From the NCBI GenBank assembly GCA_028564925.1, contig CM053026.1, positions 130,081,150 to 130,145,149 of the forward strand: a stretch of 64,000 nucleotides of DNA, written 5' to 3'. The translations under genes and the position numbers were made by a program. Under the pieces are notes generated by a model. It worked only from the letters and a program-made list of their open reading frames with translations, was not told the origin of the DNA and ran no database searches. The DNA is from Lithobates sylvaticus (Eukaryota > Chordata > Amphibia > Anura > Ranidae). Every line of letters begins with the position of its first letter. Within the stretch, counting starts at the first letter, position 1. Shown here one piece after another: positions 9,836 through 23,445 of this stretch.

Positions 9836-10555
9836 ATCGCCCTGATCCCTCCAACAGGTGAGCAGGCCACCTCAAACACTCTGCCCTAGAAGACTACCCT
9901 GCAAATTTGATCCACATCTTACCATACCCCCTTCAGGAATAGACCCTGAACTGGAATCCCCCCAGACAGGGACTCCATAGTGAGACCCTCAATATCCTCA
10001 ATGCTCGGTGGAGCCTGGGGAGGCGACACCCACGGATTTCCTTCCCCCCTTCCCCCTCCCCCTCCCTTTTAGTCCTTTCCACGCCCCTTTCTAAGCATTT
10101 CCCTCCGCCTCCACCCCCCTACCCGACTATGACTTCCCCACCCACCACCAAGACTACTTTGGCCCAGGTGTTTGACCAGCCTCCTTACTCCCCACATCTT
10201 ACAAGACAGATGAGAATACCCTTCATTTAGCCTCACCCCACTGTAATGACTCAACACTCCCCTTCTTGACTTAGCACAAACAGATAGAATGTACGTGTAA
10301 ATTTATGGCCTCTCCTAGACTGAGCTACATACAGGAGTTACACCCGAAATAGCTACTTAGCGTTATCTGGTTCTAGTTTTTGTTACACTGCTGAGGCCGC
10401 CAGCTTTATGACTAGCTCATCTGCTAAGCTGACATGCTGAGAGTAAGGCAATATCACTGTGTAATTGTTCAGATTGTTTAAACACTTACTGTATGTACCT
10501 AACGTTGTATAAACACTTTGTTCATAATAAAAACTTTTATGGGGAAAAAAAAAAA
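9836..10555 (+). mobile_element. L1-type retroinsertion, 3' untranslated tail
   Basis: The insertion ends with AATAAA-like sequence and a poly(A) run (10545-10555). It is flanked by TTCAGAGTATTAA (9823-9835) and TTCTGAGTATTTA (10556-10568), a slightly diverged target duplication. The body is pyrimidine-rich (CCTTCCCCC… around 10040-10070) and ends in a typical LINE 3' UTR. It is strongly 5'-truncated; no ORF part is recognised. Confidence 0.6.
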
Positions 10556-11520
10556 TTCTGAGTATTTAGACAGTCATACATTTCACATTCCCTTAGTAGA
10601 GATATTAGTAGACATGCATATGCCAGATAAGATACATGTAAGCTAACTCTTCATATGTAGTCTGGCCAAATGTAACCAGAAGTGCCCAATTCCTGTCCTC
10701 ATGACCTCAAGCAGAACCCTTCAGATAGAAGACCTGTACACTGAGGAGAGTTAATTGTATTGGATCCATTAAAAGTAATACAGTAGTACAGACTCAAAAG
10801 ATGTAACTTGGAAGCGTTGCCATATTGATTTATTGAGACATGAACTTTCACTCACCAGGATGTGCTACTTACAGTATCTTTCTAAAATATTTGAAGTGTA
10901 CCTTAATTCAATGTATCTGTCATAAAACGTGTGTGAAACAGAGATTTCAAAACGAAGCTCCTTGAAATACCTTTTTTGGCTAAAAATAAAATTCATTCAG
11001 CACAGTGTATGTCAAAATTTCTAATTTGACTTAGACTTAGCAGGGACTGTAAGACTGAAATGTCCCTGTTATGATGTACTGTATATGGAACAGCAGACTT
11101 TCCTTACAGAATCCAACATGCTGAGAGAATGGACTGCAATGCATTTTTATAAATAATAAAGTTATTGGTTCTCAGGTAAGGCATGAAAGCATTAATCCTA
11201 TCCCATGGGTACACCTAGAAAGCTAATACACATGGCCAAAAGAAAAAAAAATTCAATCAACTTGGGTACATTCAGCCTGCCCATACATGGTTCGACTCTC
11301 GGACAGTTCCTGCATCTTGGATGGCACATGCCAGAAGGCCCATAGAAATATTTTTCAAGATGGATCCTGGTGCCTTGACAACTGTGGAGTTTGGAAGAAG
11401 GACCATTCAAGCCTTAAAGGCTAAGTTCACCTATAGTAAAAAAATAAAATAAATGCACAGGATTTTGTAGGTTAAAAATAATGTGCATTTTATTATATAT
11501 ATATTTTTTTACCTTGAAGC
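10556..11520. other. Intron, no gene seen
   Basis: Unique-looking AT-rich sequence. A short AT run lies at 11495-11503. Just after it (11530) CAGGGGTAGGCAACCTT resembles a hAT terminal repeat, but I found no matching right end or target duplication. Confidence 0.4.
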
Positions 11521-12449
11521 CTGTAAAGCAGGGGTAGGCAACCTTAGAGAGGTAGAGATCTATCTGAACAACACTGGTGAAGTCAAAGATCACCGGACAC
11601 AGAGACAGATTTACTAAACCTGGTGCACATAGAATCTTGTGCCGCTGTGCATAATAACCAAGCTTCTAGGTTTTATTGCCAAAGCTTAATTGAACAGCCT
11701 GAAGTTCAGAGCTGATTGGTTACTCTGCACAGATACACTTTATTCTGTGTGCAGCAGGTTTAGTATATCTCCCCCAAAGTGTCCTGTTGTTAGGCCTGGT
11801 TCACACCAGAAAGGCATGCTCCATGTGCATTTCCTGTACTGTGTTCAAAACGCACTGCGTTTACTGTCTACTGTGGGTGTCAAGATATTTTTAACCCCTA
11901 ACATAGATAGCAAATGCAGTGTGTTTGTGAGCACAAGATTGCATGGTTGGCACAGTGCATTTTTGAAAAGTAGTGCATGCACTATTTTTTGTGCAATCTA
12001 ATGCGATTTGCATCCCCTTTAAATTAATCGCACAGGAACGCGGAGCAGGATCCGTTCAAAAGTTATCTACTTGCAGTTTGCTTTTCAGAGATGTTTGGCA
12101 GGTGGTAAGGAGGCGATATGTCACCTCTTAAGCACCTGGTTTAAATCTACCATGGTTGTACTACCAAACTGCAATTTTGTGAATTGCACAGCAATTATAG
12201 GTTTAAATCAGCCTTTTCGACCACCTGCAGGCATGCTTAGATCATGTTTCAGAGGAACAGCAGTGCCTGTGGCACTTGTAAACCAGCCCTTAGTTGCATT
12301 TGGCGGTGGCAACCTCAGGGCTTGTTTACACGTGAGGTTGGGTTTGGTAAAACCCTGCAGTTGAGCTGTGGTTTTACTTTTCCCAATCCCTACCCCCTTT
12401 AGTGGCAGAGGCAGCAACCAAATGTCTACACATGACATGTTGTGCCCAT

Positions 12450-12660
12450 ATAGCTGTTATTGTGCATCTTTATGGGCACAATAGCATCTATATGGGCACA
12501 ATAGCAGTTATATGGGCACAATAGTATCTTTATGCTGTTGTGCATCTATATGGGTACAGTAGCATCCATATGGGCACAATAGCAGCTATATGGGCACAAT
12601 AGCATCTTTATGCTATTGTGCCTATATGAATGCTTTTGTGCCCACATAGCTTTTACTGTG
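12450..12660. repeat. Imperfect minisatellite, about 20-bp unit
   Basis: Variants of TATGGGCACAATAGCATCTA are repeated about ten times, some in inverted form (gctattgtgcctatatg). It lies inside a longer stretch (11780-12960) of repeat-like sequence that begins with the phrase ggcctggttcacacc. Confidence 0.75.
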
Positions 12661-12969
12661 CCCTATTATGCCCACTGAACTTCTTGCAGTGCTTCCAGCC
12701 GCTGTGGATCTCGCTATAAAGAATGAGAGGCGGAGTACTATTGGTAGTACTCCACCTGACATTGCAGACGGAAATATAGACTAGGCATTGGCTCATGCGG
12801 CAGGCTGATGCTTCCATGGCTGCCTCCACCCTCCTGCCACCTTCAACCACGCTCAGTGACAGCAGGTCAGGAAGCCCAGGACCGATCTACCAGTCACCTG
12901 TACGCAATTGACTGGTAGACCGCAGTCCACGGGTTTAACTCGGGCTCTAAAGCATTGCAACCGCAACAT

Positions 12970-15900
12970 AAAAGCTGTCACAGGGGGGTGAGGGATCAAG
13001 AAGGCTCCACTTACTGTATGTTTTCAAGGTCACTGGTTCAAATTATTCAAGCCAGAAACTGGTAATTAGCATTTTCAGAAAAAAAGTTGACAATAAAAAG
13101 GGGCAAATGTGGATGATCATTTAAAGCTGGGATATCAGATAAAAGCAGAATTGGCTTTTGAAACTGCTATTAAAGAGAATATGTAATTTCGCCTATTAAT
13201 GACAAAGTGATAGGTTCTTAAAAACTCAACCCAACCTGCTAATACTCTCCCCCTTTAATCTGCCCCTCTCCAGGGTATGTATTGGGTTTTCAGATATGGG
13301 AAAGCATGTGAACTTACATAAAAATAACAAATAGTGGTATCTGCTTAGAAATAAAATAAGTGATTAAATGCAAGCTCTAATGACAAATAACATCTCAGTG
13401 GATAACAACTTCATTGTGTTCTCTCCGGTTAATTGGTTATTGATTCATTCTCTAGCATGGTATGTAAAAAGTAAAATCATCAATTTACAATTTATAGGTC
13501 CTTGCCTCTGTTATGATCACATGAAAGAGAGAAGGCAGTTATCAAAGTGAAAAGCATCAAGCTGACAAAATCATATTGATGTTAATTCTAAAAAGGAACT
13601 ACAGAAAAAATATCTATAAATATATAGGTCACATGCTATGTTGTTTAAAAAAAACATTGTGAGACGACATATAGATTTTACTTGCATTAAAAATTCGACA
13701 ATATTTTCGTAGCTTTGAATTAGAAGAAAATGTGTGGCAAATACAATTTTTTGGACTGACCGTTTAAGTCTGTCAACTATGAAGACATGAGAACTCACTT
13801 CTAACTTCTCTGCCTCCTCCTCACAATGGAACTTAGAAACTCAAAGACCCCCTCCAACTCTCTAAATGCATTTCTCACTAGGAATTGGCCTAAAAATTCT
13901 TCACATATAGTATTATACCTCAGACAAGCTGGCAAATATATTTCTTAATTGTTCTTCTCTCTGCTGGGGAAGATGTGGCTCAACAGGATCGCTTGCTCAA
14001 GTGTGATGGAGTTGTCCGATATTCACAGACTTTTGGAACTCTGATTTTATTTTGGCCTCTTCTGTCACTAATATTGTAACTGTAGTTGGCTCTACTGGGG
14101 GTTGACATGAAAACCTGGCCCTAAGAATACCATACCTTTCTTACCCATTTATTCATATCAGCAAGATTATCTATAGAAAGAAACTGGAAACAGTCAAAAC
14201 CCCTGACTCTTCTTTAAACTATTCAACCACTTAAAGTCCACAAGCATCTTGCACTTATGTGTGCTAAAGCACACATTACTCAGGAAAAATGTAAGAGAAT
14301 ATGATCTCATTGGCTTCAAAATCCTAATTGCACTATCACACCTTAAATCAACTGCCCCATTGGCCTTCTCAGCACCCCCACCTTATTATAAAGGGCACCT
14401 GCTTGTGTGTCTAAAATATGTTTAAGTCTTCAAGATTTCCATGTAAATATATAAATAACATTTATTTAACATTTGTAGTTAGATGTTATGGGTGAAGATG
14501 ATAAAATGTGTAACAATCTGCTTCAACTAAAGACAACCCTGGTCAGAACAGGCATCAAATCAGACATTTTATTACTTTGTATATATAAAAACAACAACAA
14601 AAACATGCTAGTAAAGATGAATAGACCATTGTTAAGCATTTGCACTCCTTACTCAAGTCTTAAATGCTTTTTAATCTAAACCATTTACAATTAGCCAGCA
14701 ATGGGGCAGTACATTTGACGCATTCACAATATGGCTGTCCATCTCTTTCCATTGTAATCTATGAAACCTGGGTAGAGGTGCCCTCCTCTTTCAGCGTACA
14801 AATGTATAATCCAAACTGCTTATTAACAATGTTAAAGTCATGAGGATAAATTCACAAGGTTTTACCCAATGATATGCAACTTCAGTCATATGACTGCAAT
14901 TTTAAAATCTAATTGAAGCTAAAAATAACTGACATTTTTTTTTAATAAAGATCCTTCATCTGGTATTTGCAAACAGCCATGATCCATGATACTCTGACCT
15001 TAAACTATCCACCCACACACATTCTGTGCAGAAATGTAAACCTAATTTAGAATGAGTGATGACATGAAAACCTAAATTAAGAGTTTCAAGAAGACTTTGA
15101 ATTAATCTTAAAGGGAGAATTGAAGTCAAAGCTGAAATTATCTTTTTACAAAACCTGCCTCTTTTTGAACAAGAATAATAATTGTTGTCTTTGGCTGTCA
15201 CAGACTTACTTTACACACTATGACAAGATTTATCATTTGATATTTCTTTTAAATCTTTCCACATTCAAAGTTTACCTAAAAAGTCTACGTACATAAAGCA
15301 TCCACAATAATATTCTTCTTCTGCATTCTTTTATATCGTGCACTGTGGATTTCATCACGAAAACTTTAATTCATTTTAAAACCATTTAATTACTAGTATA
15401 CATGTTCTATCGTGTTTTAAAAGCCAGCACTTTCAGTTATGGCGTGTTCCATTTACTACAGGACCATTTTACCTGGCTTCATTGCTTTTACATTAATATG
15501 CCAGTCCATAGTTCCATTAAATGTTCAATGACCTTCTCCTGAGCTACCTAATATATAGTCGGCCACTAGAGCCATATGGGATACCAGACTTGGTCAACTA
15601 TCCCTCCTGCTGTCAAGCTTGCGTGTCCATCCAGCAGTCAATTAAAATTCCTGCTATGTGCGTCACTCCTCAGTGACTTCCACTCTCTAGAAGTTCTTAT
15701 TTTACAATTACTTCCTGTGCAGGCTGAGCACATTAGCTCCTTAAAATAGAGACCATGGTAGGAAAATAGGAATAGAAAAACAGGTAAAACCATAGCTAAA
15801 ATGCTATATAAAAATACACAAAATGTATTAAGCACTTACAATGTGTGCAAACATGCACACACAGACTACCATTTATATAAGCGTAACTCAGTAGAGAAGG

Positions 15901-16027
15901 GTACTTTGCTATGGAATGCATGCTAGTTAAGCTGTGGCATGCCATAACAAAAAATCAATTTTCCACTGTTACCAATTTTAATTGCATACAGTACATCATA
16001 TAGAAATAAGAAAGCATCAGCTACCAT
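12970..16027. other. Long intron stretch without recognised elements
   Basis: AT-rich, no repeat family I recognise, no exon-like coding signal with splice sites. Short open frames (60-80 codons) are consistent with chance. Confidence 0.45.
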
Positions 16028-16031
16028 TTAA

Positions 16032-16980
16032 CCACTTGCCTACCAGGCACGAACACCCCCTTCCTGCCCAAGCCATTTTTTAGCTTTCAGCGCTGTCGCA
16101 ATTTGAATGAAAATTGCGCAGTCATGCAACGCTGTACCCAAATACACTTTTCATATTTTTTTCCCCACAAATAGAGCTTTCTTTTGGTGGTATTTGATCA
16201 CCTCTGTGGTTTTTATTTCTTGCGCTATAAACAAAAGAAGAGGGACAAGTTTGAAAAAACACAATTTTTTTTTACTATTTGCTATAATAAATATTCATTT
16301 TTTTTCGATCAGTTTAGGCTGATATGTATTCTTCTACATATTTTTTGTAATAAAAAAAAAGCAATAAGAGTATATTGATTGGTTTGCGCAAAAGTTATAG
16401 CGTCTACAAAATAGGGGGTAGATTTATAGCATTTTTATTATTTTTATTTTTTACTAGTAATGGCGACAATCTGCAATTTTTATTGTGACTAAATTATTGC
16501 GGTGGACATATCAGACACTTTTGACACATTTTTGGGACCATTCACATTTATACAGAGATCCGTGCTATGAAAAAGCATTGATTGCTGTGTAAATGTGACT
16601 CGTAGGGAAGGGGTTAACACTAGCGGGTGATCAAGGGGTTAATATGTTCCCTATGGGAGTGATTCTAACTGTGGGGGGAGGGGACTGGCTGGGGGAGGTG
16701 ACCGATCGTTGTCCCTATGTACAAGGGACACACCATCGGTCGCCTCTCCTCTGACGGCACATGTTTACACACACAGATCCACGCCTTGCTCAGTTACTGG
16801 GCAATCGCGGGGCCCGCCAGACATCACGGCCGCCAGGCATGTTCATCGTGTTCCCAGCGATGCTGCGAGTGCGCACGCGCCCCCTAGTGGCCCGCAAAGG
16901 AAATCACGTCATATGACGGCGGCCCAGAACAAGAGCTTCTTCGTCCCGCCGTCACATGACAGTGGGCGGGCGGTAAGTGG
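16032..16980 (+). mobile_element. piggyBac-like non-autonomous element, full length (0.95 kb)
   Basis: It starts CCACTTGCCTACCAGGCA after TTAA (16028-16031) and ends GGGCGGTAAGTGG before TTAA (16981-16984). The interior shares atagagctttcttttggtgg, the TTGCGCTATAAAC block and the GC-rich right part with the copies at 7.3 and 31.9 kb. No insertion inside it and no coding capacity. Confidence 0.8.
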
Positions 16981-17149
16981 TTAAAAAGACAAAAATCTTG
17001 ATTTGCGAAAAGTTTCAGTAAGTCATTCTACGTACAGTATGTGGGCTCAGAAGTTCAAGCCCTAGCTTGTGTTCAAGACAACATTATTAACCTGATCCTA
17101 AGAATAGAGGCAAATACCTATAGATTTTTTTTCCCTTAAAGGAGAAGTA

Positions 17150-17599
17150 TTGGAATCCATTTTGTTGCAGATTAATACTTACCTAGGTGAATACAGCATC
17201 GGTCAGATGCTGCATCTGTCCCCCAGAGCCTCTTCACTGACAACCGAATGATTGAACACCGCCAATGGCTCGGTTCTCCCTGCTACCCGAGCAGAGAGCT
17301 GCTCCCTGTCTATCAGCAGCTCTCCTGCTCTGCTGATCCACGCTCACTAGAGCGCTGAGCTGTGGACGGGTGGGGAGTGGCCGTTTCAGTCTCTCAGCAG
17401 CTCGCTGAGAGGTTGAGACGGCTATCAGTCCAGGCACCTGTCGTATCCAGACTCCAAGAGCTGGAGGATCTGGACTGATCTTGGTGACGTCAGCAGAGAA
17501 TGGTCTGAAGTCCGCGGGTTCACAGGAGGGCAAAATTAATTGCACTCCTGTGACCCATAGAAGGAGCCTAGCCAAACGAGCTCAGCCTGGACTTCTCCT
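17150..17599. mobile_element. TTAA-flanked MITE (AGGAGAAGT ends), full length
   Basis: It begins AGGAGAAGTATTGG after TTAA (17146-17149) and ends GGACTTCTCCT before TTAA (17600-17603). The 450-bp GC-richer interior (ctctcagcagctcgctgag…) recurs at 19.4, 39.2 (inverted) and 52.2 kb. An open frame on the minus strand is only family sequence, not a gene. Confidence 0.7.
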
Positions 17600-17603
17600 T
17601 TAA

Positions 17604-19390
17604 AAAGCATAGTCTCTTCACATGTTGTTTTATCTTTGTGCGTGCACAGTTAGCATTAGTTAACAAGTTACTTTATTTTTCAATATTAATTAAAATCTAT
17701 TTAATATCAATTGATTTTTCTGAAAAATGTTCTACCCCACTCCTAACAAAGTGGCCTTGTGCCCACATAAAGTGATTTCTGGACACAGTGGCATCCTCCC
17801 TCTCTTCCAAATTCAGATATGTGCCCATGGTTCCTTTTTTTCCTAACACTCCCACACTATCCCTACAGTTTTATGCACTGAACATTTTATTATATGGTTA
17901 TTTTATTAGAATAAAAGTGGGACTGTGTTTATTAAAATTACTTCATATGTATTATTTATTTCCTGTCAAGTAATTTCTGTGTTTTTACATGTCTTACATT
18001 TGTGTGGGTTATTTTCTTTGTATTTGACTTAATAAAACTTGTATTATTCTGAATACGTGTTTTATGATTTTTTGGATGAACACTGCAAAAGTTTATGCTT
18101 GTGTGTGTGGATTGTTTTCTGGATACAGTTACTTTACTTTGTCTCCTGGGCACAACATGCTCTATTTAGTTTTTGCTTTTGTGCTGTTGTGGTTAGGTGA
18201 CAATTTATCTTAAATAAGGAAACATGCATTCCAAACTTCTTTAGTTTTTACCCGTCATGATTCCCTATAATTTTCATAATTTGAAGGAAAAGGTATAACA
18301 AATAGAACATTGAAAAAATCTAACATAAATAATCCTATCTTTAGTACCTATAGGGGTGGTTGATTTTCATAGGCATGTCTTAAAAACCGTATTCGTTTTG
18401 AATTACCTGAATATTATATTTGCATACGAGAAAAATAAAGTAAATAAACAAAATACTAATATATGAAAAGGTTTTCCCATCATTCATACAAGAATAATTT
18501 ACTTTCAACACCTCTTTCATCTGGTTTCTCAGAGATTTAATTAGTGTAGTAAAATTAACAATACTTAATATAAGCTGTAATTCAGAATGCCTGTAAGGAA
18601 ATATGTCTAACAATTACCTGTGACCTCCATAAAAGCAGCATTAAAAAATGTTCTTTATAAGGTAATATGGAGGCATTTACAAAATACCAAAAACACAAAA
18701 AGAATATAGAGATATATTTGATATATAATAATATAATAATATAATTGAATAGTAACACCCAACTGGGTCATCTGAGAATGAATAAAAAACAGAATTGGCA
18801 AATGATCTTAAACTTCTCATTCAATTTCAACTCCCATGAGTACATTTTATTTATCAATGACAAAGTATATGTAATTCCCAAAACTTTGATATGGTGAAAA
18901 AATGGAAGACTAGAATGTCTGTCAGGTTTTTATTGCTGTTTTTGTCCCTGCTAGGTTGAATTACACTCACTATTAATGAATGAAGAGAATTCCAACATGT
19001 TTGAGTTGTCATAGGTACATAGGTCACAGGTGCAACGCTGTATCCTGGCCTAGGCTGACAAAGCCCAGGCCTAGGGCAGCACTTTGCAGGGGGGGCAGCA
19101 TGGAAAGAGTCCCCGCCGGCTTGCGTTACACTGTTAGTGTAGCGCCAGTCTTATGGGGCGGGCTGGGCTGAGAGGCATATTAGTCTAGCACCCCCATAAA
19201 GCGGCCGCACTGCTTTCGGCATGCGGGCGGCCGGCATCCTGCAACTGTGAGGGGGGGGCGCTGCTTCTAATTTTGGCTGTCCTCTCATCCTGGACCACAA
19301 ACCTTCCTCACTGTGCTATATGTTTTCTGCTGCACCATTGGCATGGTTATATCTTCTTAGTCCTCTCCATAAAATTATCAGAAATTTGTG
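17604..19390. other. Intron without recognised gene
   Basis: AT-rich. A GC-rich block at about 19045-19290 (gcccaggcctagggcagca…) looks like part of a dispersed repeat, but I could not find its ends. Nothing else recognised. Confidence 0.4.
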
Positions 19391-19395
19391 CTTAA

Positions 19396-19630
19396 AGTAG
19401 AACTATAGGCAACACTTTTTTTTTTGCCACCTCTAAAACAGAGAACTGAGTAATCAAAGATCGCTGATCACTCAGGTCTTCAATAAGCAGAGAGTCGGAG
19501 TCTGTCAGTTACTGCCTCCCTGTTCTGCTCCTCCAGAGCTCACTGGAGCTCTGGGCTGTGCAGCACGCTGAGAAGCTGAGCCAGCTGGAAGTCAGTTAAA
19601 GTTGGGATCTCTCCAAAGTCCAGCTGAGTG
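19396..19630. mobile_element. Truncated AGTAGAACT-type TTAA element
   Basis: It begins after TTAA (19392-19395) with AGTAGAACTATAGGC and contains the same interior (gagaactgagtaatcaaagatcgctgatcac; gagctcactggagctctggg) as the 17.15-, 39.2- and 52.2-kb copies. The right end is missing. Confidence 0.55.
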
Positions 19631-20133
19631 ATATCACATGTGCATTTATTAATGTATTTTGTTTTTATAGGAGCCTGCAAAGCATTGCACTTGCAATTTG
19701 TGGATCACAGGTGCAATGTCAGACTCCTGCAGGTAGGCTATCAGTTTCAGAGCTTTAGAAAGTGTGAATGGACTATGAGGGTGCTAATCAGTGCTCTTGC
19801 AGGCAATTAATAACTACAAGTCTGTCTGGCACGTTGACAGGGATCATTATGAATGAATGGCATAGCTGTGTGGGTAGGCCACACTGATTTTACATGTGAC
19901 AGCATGTAACTGGCTCAGGGGGTGGAATAAAAAAATCTGGAAATACAAAAACAGTATCAATAGTCAAAATTTAAAATTGTAGATTTTCACATTGTATTTC
20001 AATTATTTCTAGCCTACTAATAATAATCGGAATGATCTTGAAGTTTGTAAACTTACTTTGTAAAGATCCCCACATGTGTACTTCCTTGAATTCTGTGACA
20101 CCCATTTGGTATGCCCTTTGCCTGCCTTCTGAA

Positions 20134-20821
20134 CAGTGGCGTACCTACGGGGGGCGGTCCGCCCCTGGTACCACACATTTGGGGGGGTGTCAGGCCGGCT
20201 ATCAGAGCCAGGACAAGGCAGTGGCGTGTACAAGAGGTACTCTCTGCTCTGTAGCTGTGCTGGGCTGGCTCTCGTTCATGCGAGTCGGCTGCTCTGTCAT
20301 TGAGCTCACATCGAGCTCTATACTGTCACCTCTGGCTGCTTCATGTATGTGCGCCCCTCGTGTGTGCTGTACAGTAATGTATTTTCACAGGGATATGTGG
20401 AATCAAGACCTGGGACAAGGAAGATCACCTTACAAGTGGGGGTTGTGAGTACAAGGGAAGAGGCTGTTTGTATACAGGGGGGCAGGGGGGCAGAGCTGTG
20501 TGTGTGTTTACAGATGTGTATGTGTGTGGGGGGTGCTGAGTGTGTACAGGTGTGAGGGGGGAGGCACCTGAGTGTGTACAGGTGTGAGGTGGGCAGCTGA
20601 GTGAGTGAGCGAGTGAGCGGGACAAGTATGAGGGGGCTTAATGTGTACAGGTATGAGGGGGATGAGTGTGTACAGGTATGAGGGGGCTTAATGTGTACAG
20701 GTATGAGGGGGATGAGTGTGTACAGGTATAAGGGGGCTAAGTGCGTACAGGCATGATCAGTGAGGGGGGGTGCCAGATATAAGATCCGCCCCGGGAGCCA
20801 AATGCTCTAGGTACGCCCCTG
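20134..20821. mobile_element. hAT-like non-autonomous element, full length
   Basis: Terminal repeats are CAGTGGCGTACCTACGGG and its inverted form ending TAGGTACGCCCCTG. The flanking 8-mers cttctgaa (20126-20133) and cttttgaa (20822-20829) differ at one base, the 8-bp duplication expected of hAT. The right half carries tandem copies of a roughly 23-25-bp unit (gtgtacaggtatgaggggg; about 20615-20755). No transposase. Confidence 0.8.
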
Positions 20822-21654
20822 CTTTTGAACTACAGAGGTGCTGAAAGCAAAACTCACAACACCAAAGGGGATTTTTCAAATAAGTTTATATTGGATTGTC
20901 AAAAGTAACCACTGTTTGTGTTATTACAATGCTAATGTTGAAATTGGCAGTGTACGCTGCGACTATAGATACCCTTTAACTGGCTATAGTTAATGTTAAG
21001 CACTCTGATTTTAAAATAACCTCTTGCCTTTCCGTTATAGTGGATTTTGTTTGAAGAAAGTCATCTGCAGTAGACGGAGCCGATCTGGAGTTAAAGAAGG
21101 AATATGATGCCTCCTGGGAATGTTGTTTCGGAAGCCATTTGTTCCCATCATCTTTATGTTTGATTTTATTGTTTTTGGTTATGGACTAAATGTTACATCA
21201 CGCTGAGAGGTGTTCAGCCAACCATCATTTGCAATAAAGAGCCTATTACCCTTTCAGACCATATCGCTACATATTATGATATTCCTGTCTGACAGTAGGA
21301 ACATTGAGAACTCCCAATAAAATGATTTCCTTTTGGCTTCGATGGAGTCAAAAGAAAGCAGTGAATTTATTGATGTGAATGTAAATGAGTAACGTCATAA
21401 TGCACACACACAATAACCATCACCAACTGTTATATGACCTTTTATGTTCTATTTTTTATAGTATGCTTACAAATAAGTAGTTGAATTTAACAATACTTTC
21501 AATTTACGATGTAATAGAAAGGAAATGTTTACAATGTCTATATACAAGATAGTAACCATTTTCTGTGCAGACCATGCTACTACTTTGGGGTCCAGCAGTA
21601 AAAGGAACCCCTTATTACGTAAAGATTTTATCCAGGCTGCAATAATAACTGGCA
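20822..21654. other. Intron, no gene or repeat recognised
   Basis: AT-rich unique-looking sequence; no coding signal. Confidence 0.4.
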
Positions 21655-21708
21655 ATATATATATATATATAGATATATCTTTATATATCTATATATATCT
21701 ATATACGA
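21655..21708. repeat. (TA)n-rich microsatellite
   Basis: Alternating TA with ATATC variants. Confidence 0.85.
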
Positions 21709-22920
21709 ACGGTTTGCGCCATGAGTTGCGGCGCCCGACAATGCGCAACGCCCGTTTTCGTATTTACAAAACATTTGCGCCTGTAACACAGTGCAATTTT
21801 CCATTTACTATTATCTTGCCGGGGCACAGGAGGTGGCGATCGGTGCGCCACTATAGACATGGCGCACGGCATCTTCAACTCAGGATTAAAAGAAGGTGGA
21901 AGTGACAATATTATGGGGGTGATGTGGGGTGATGTGAGGAAGTATCGTTATAACTGTTCAAGTAACAAATATGCCCAAAATAGAATGAGAACAAGCCTGC
22001 TGCGCCGGCAAGTACACTTAGAACTGTGGTCAATTATTGCACTGCGCATGCGCAAGCGGCATTTGCGCATGTTCATGTGCTCTGGTTCACTGCGCCGACA
22101 AAATCTTAATAAATGTCAAGTTTGCATAAGTTGAACGGGCGCACCTCTCAACTTGATTTTTTGGGGGTCCCCCAAAATTCCATACCAGGCCCTTCAGGTC
22201 TGGTATGGATATTAAGAGGAACCCCCTCGCGGAGGCCCCCCTCAAAATCCATAACAGGCCCTTATCCGAGCACGCAACCTGGCAGGCCGCAGGAAAAGAG
22301 GGGGGAGGAGAGAGCGCTCCCCCTCCTGAACCGTACCAGGCCACATGCCCTCAACATTGGGAGGGTGCTTTGGGGTGCCCCCAAAGCACCTTGTACCCAT
22401 GTTGATGAGCACAAGGGCCTCATCCCCACAACCCTGGCCGGTGGTTGTGGGGGTCTGCGGGCGGGGGGCTTATCAAAATCTGGAAGCCCCCTTATCAGAA
22501 TCTGGAAGCCCCCTTTAACAAGGGGACCCCCAGATCCCGCCCCCCCCCCCCGTGTGAAATGGTAATGGGGTACAAAAGTACCCCTACCATTTCACCAATA
22601 AAGTGACAAAAGTGTTAAAAATGACAAGAGACAGTTTTTTGACAATTCCTTTATTAAAGTCTTCTTCTTTCCATCTTCTTCCTTCTTCTTTCCTTCATCC
22701 TTCTGTTTCTTCTTCCATCTTCTTCTGCCTCCGATCCTCTGCTTCTTGCTCTGATGTTCTCGTCCGGCATCTTCCTCCACGGCGTCTCTTCTTCCCCACT
22801 TCGTTCTCGGGCCGCTCCGCGCAATGGGAGGCTCCCGCTGTGTGGCGCTTCTCTTCTTCTGACAGTAATATAACGGAACCGTGAGTCAGAGGGGGGTGGG
22901 GTCAACCGGGCGTTCATTTG
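21709..22920 (+). repeat. Dispersed unclassified repeat with pyrimidine tract
   Basis: The order is the same as at 41.1-42.2 kb: a block reading ccttatccgagcacgca / ctcctgaaccgtaccagg / catgccctcaacat, then caccttgtacccatgttga, then gcgggcggggggctta, a tgtgaaatgg…tacccctaccatttca block, then a CTT-rich stretch (22640-22760). Several open frames cross it but are not shared between copies, so I call none of them genes. The class is unknown to me. Confidence 0.6.
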
Positions 22921-23345
22921 CCAGGATCTAAGGTGGGATCTGGTACGGTTTTTACCAGCCACCTTGGCAGGCTTGGTTCCAGACCATATTTTTCGGTTCA
23001 CTTGTGTTCACCAACAAGTATTAATTTAGCAGGACTAGAGCAAAGGATTACTCTTGGCCTGGGACTCTGGATGCCAAATACCTGTGAGAGCTGCTTATAG
23101 GAACTTTGCTTTGTAAGAGAAAGGGTTTGCATGATCGTTGTTTTGTGACTGACTGGGAGAAGCCTTGCGCCCGTGAGTTAGAAACCTGCAAATGTTCAGT
23201 TAGTGCCTGGATGTCAAGGATTTATTTTCTATTTTTGTTTATGTTATTTGTATGCAACCTTTAAAAATAAACCTGGCTACAAGTCAGATTTTAAGAAACC
23301 CTGCCGTGAGGACTACCTTTTTCCCCAAGGAAGGTGATCCCCCTT
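22921..23345 (+). other. Possible repeat edge, unclassified
   Basis: It contains an AATAAA (23268) and ends near AACCCCTGACA just before a TA microsatellite, which looks like the edge of a dispersed repeat. I cannot assign it to a family or define terminal repeats. Confidence 0.25.
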
Positions 23346-23358
23346 GAGCTAACCCCTG

Positions 23359-23387
23359 ACAATATATATATATATATATATATATAT

Positions 23388-23442
<55 letters not shown>
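23359..23442. repeat. (TA)n microsatellite
   Basis: About 40 TA units with one GG interruption. The YIYIYI-type open frames on both strands are artefacts of it. Confidence 0.95.

Positions 23443-23445
<3 letters not shown>

Noticed and set aside
11530-12960. A complete hAT element starting CAGGGGTAGGCAACC
   Set aside because: No inverted right end or 8-bp duplication found. Only the left-end resemblance supports it.
17234-17575. 113-codon minus-strand frame
   Set aside because: It lies wholly inside a 450-bp TTAA MITE and is not maintained in the related copies.
22860-23356. Possible solo LTR (AATAAA, end near CCTGACA)
   Set aside because: No matching start, no target duplication and no primer-binding or polypurine signal could be identified, so the family assignment would be guesswork.
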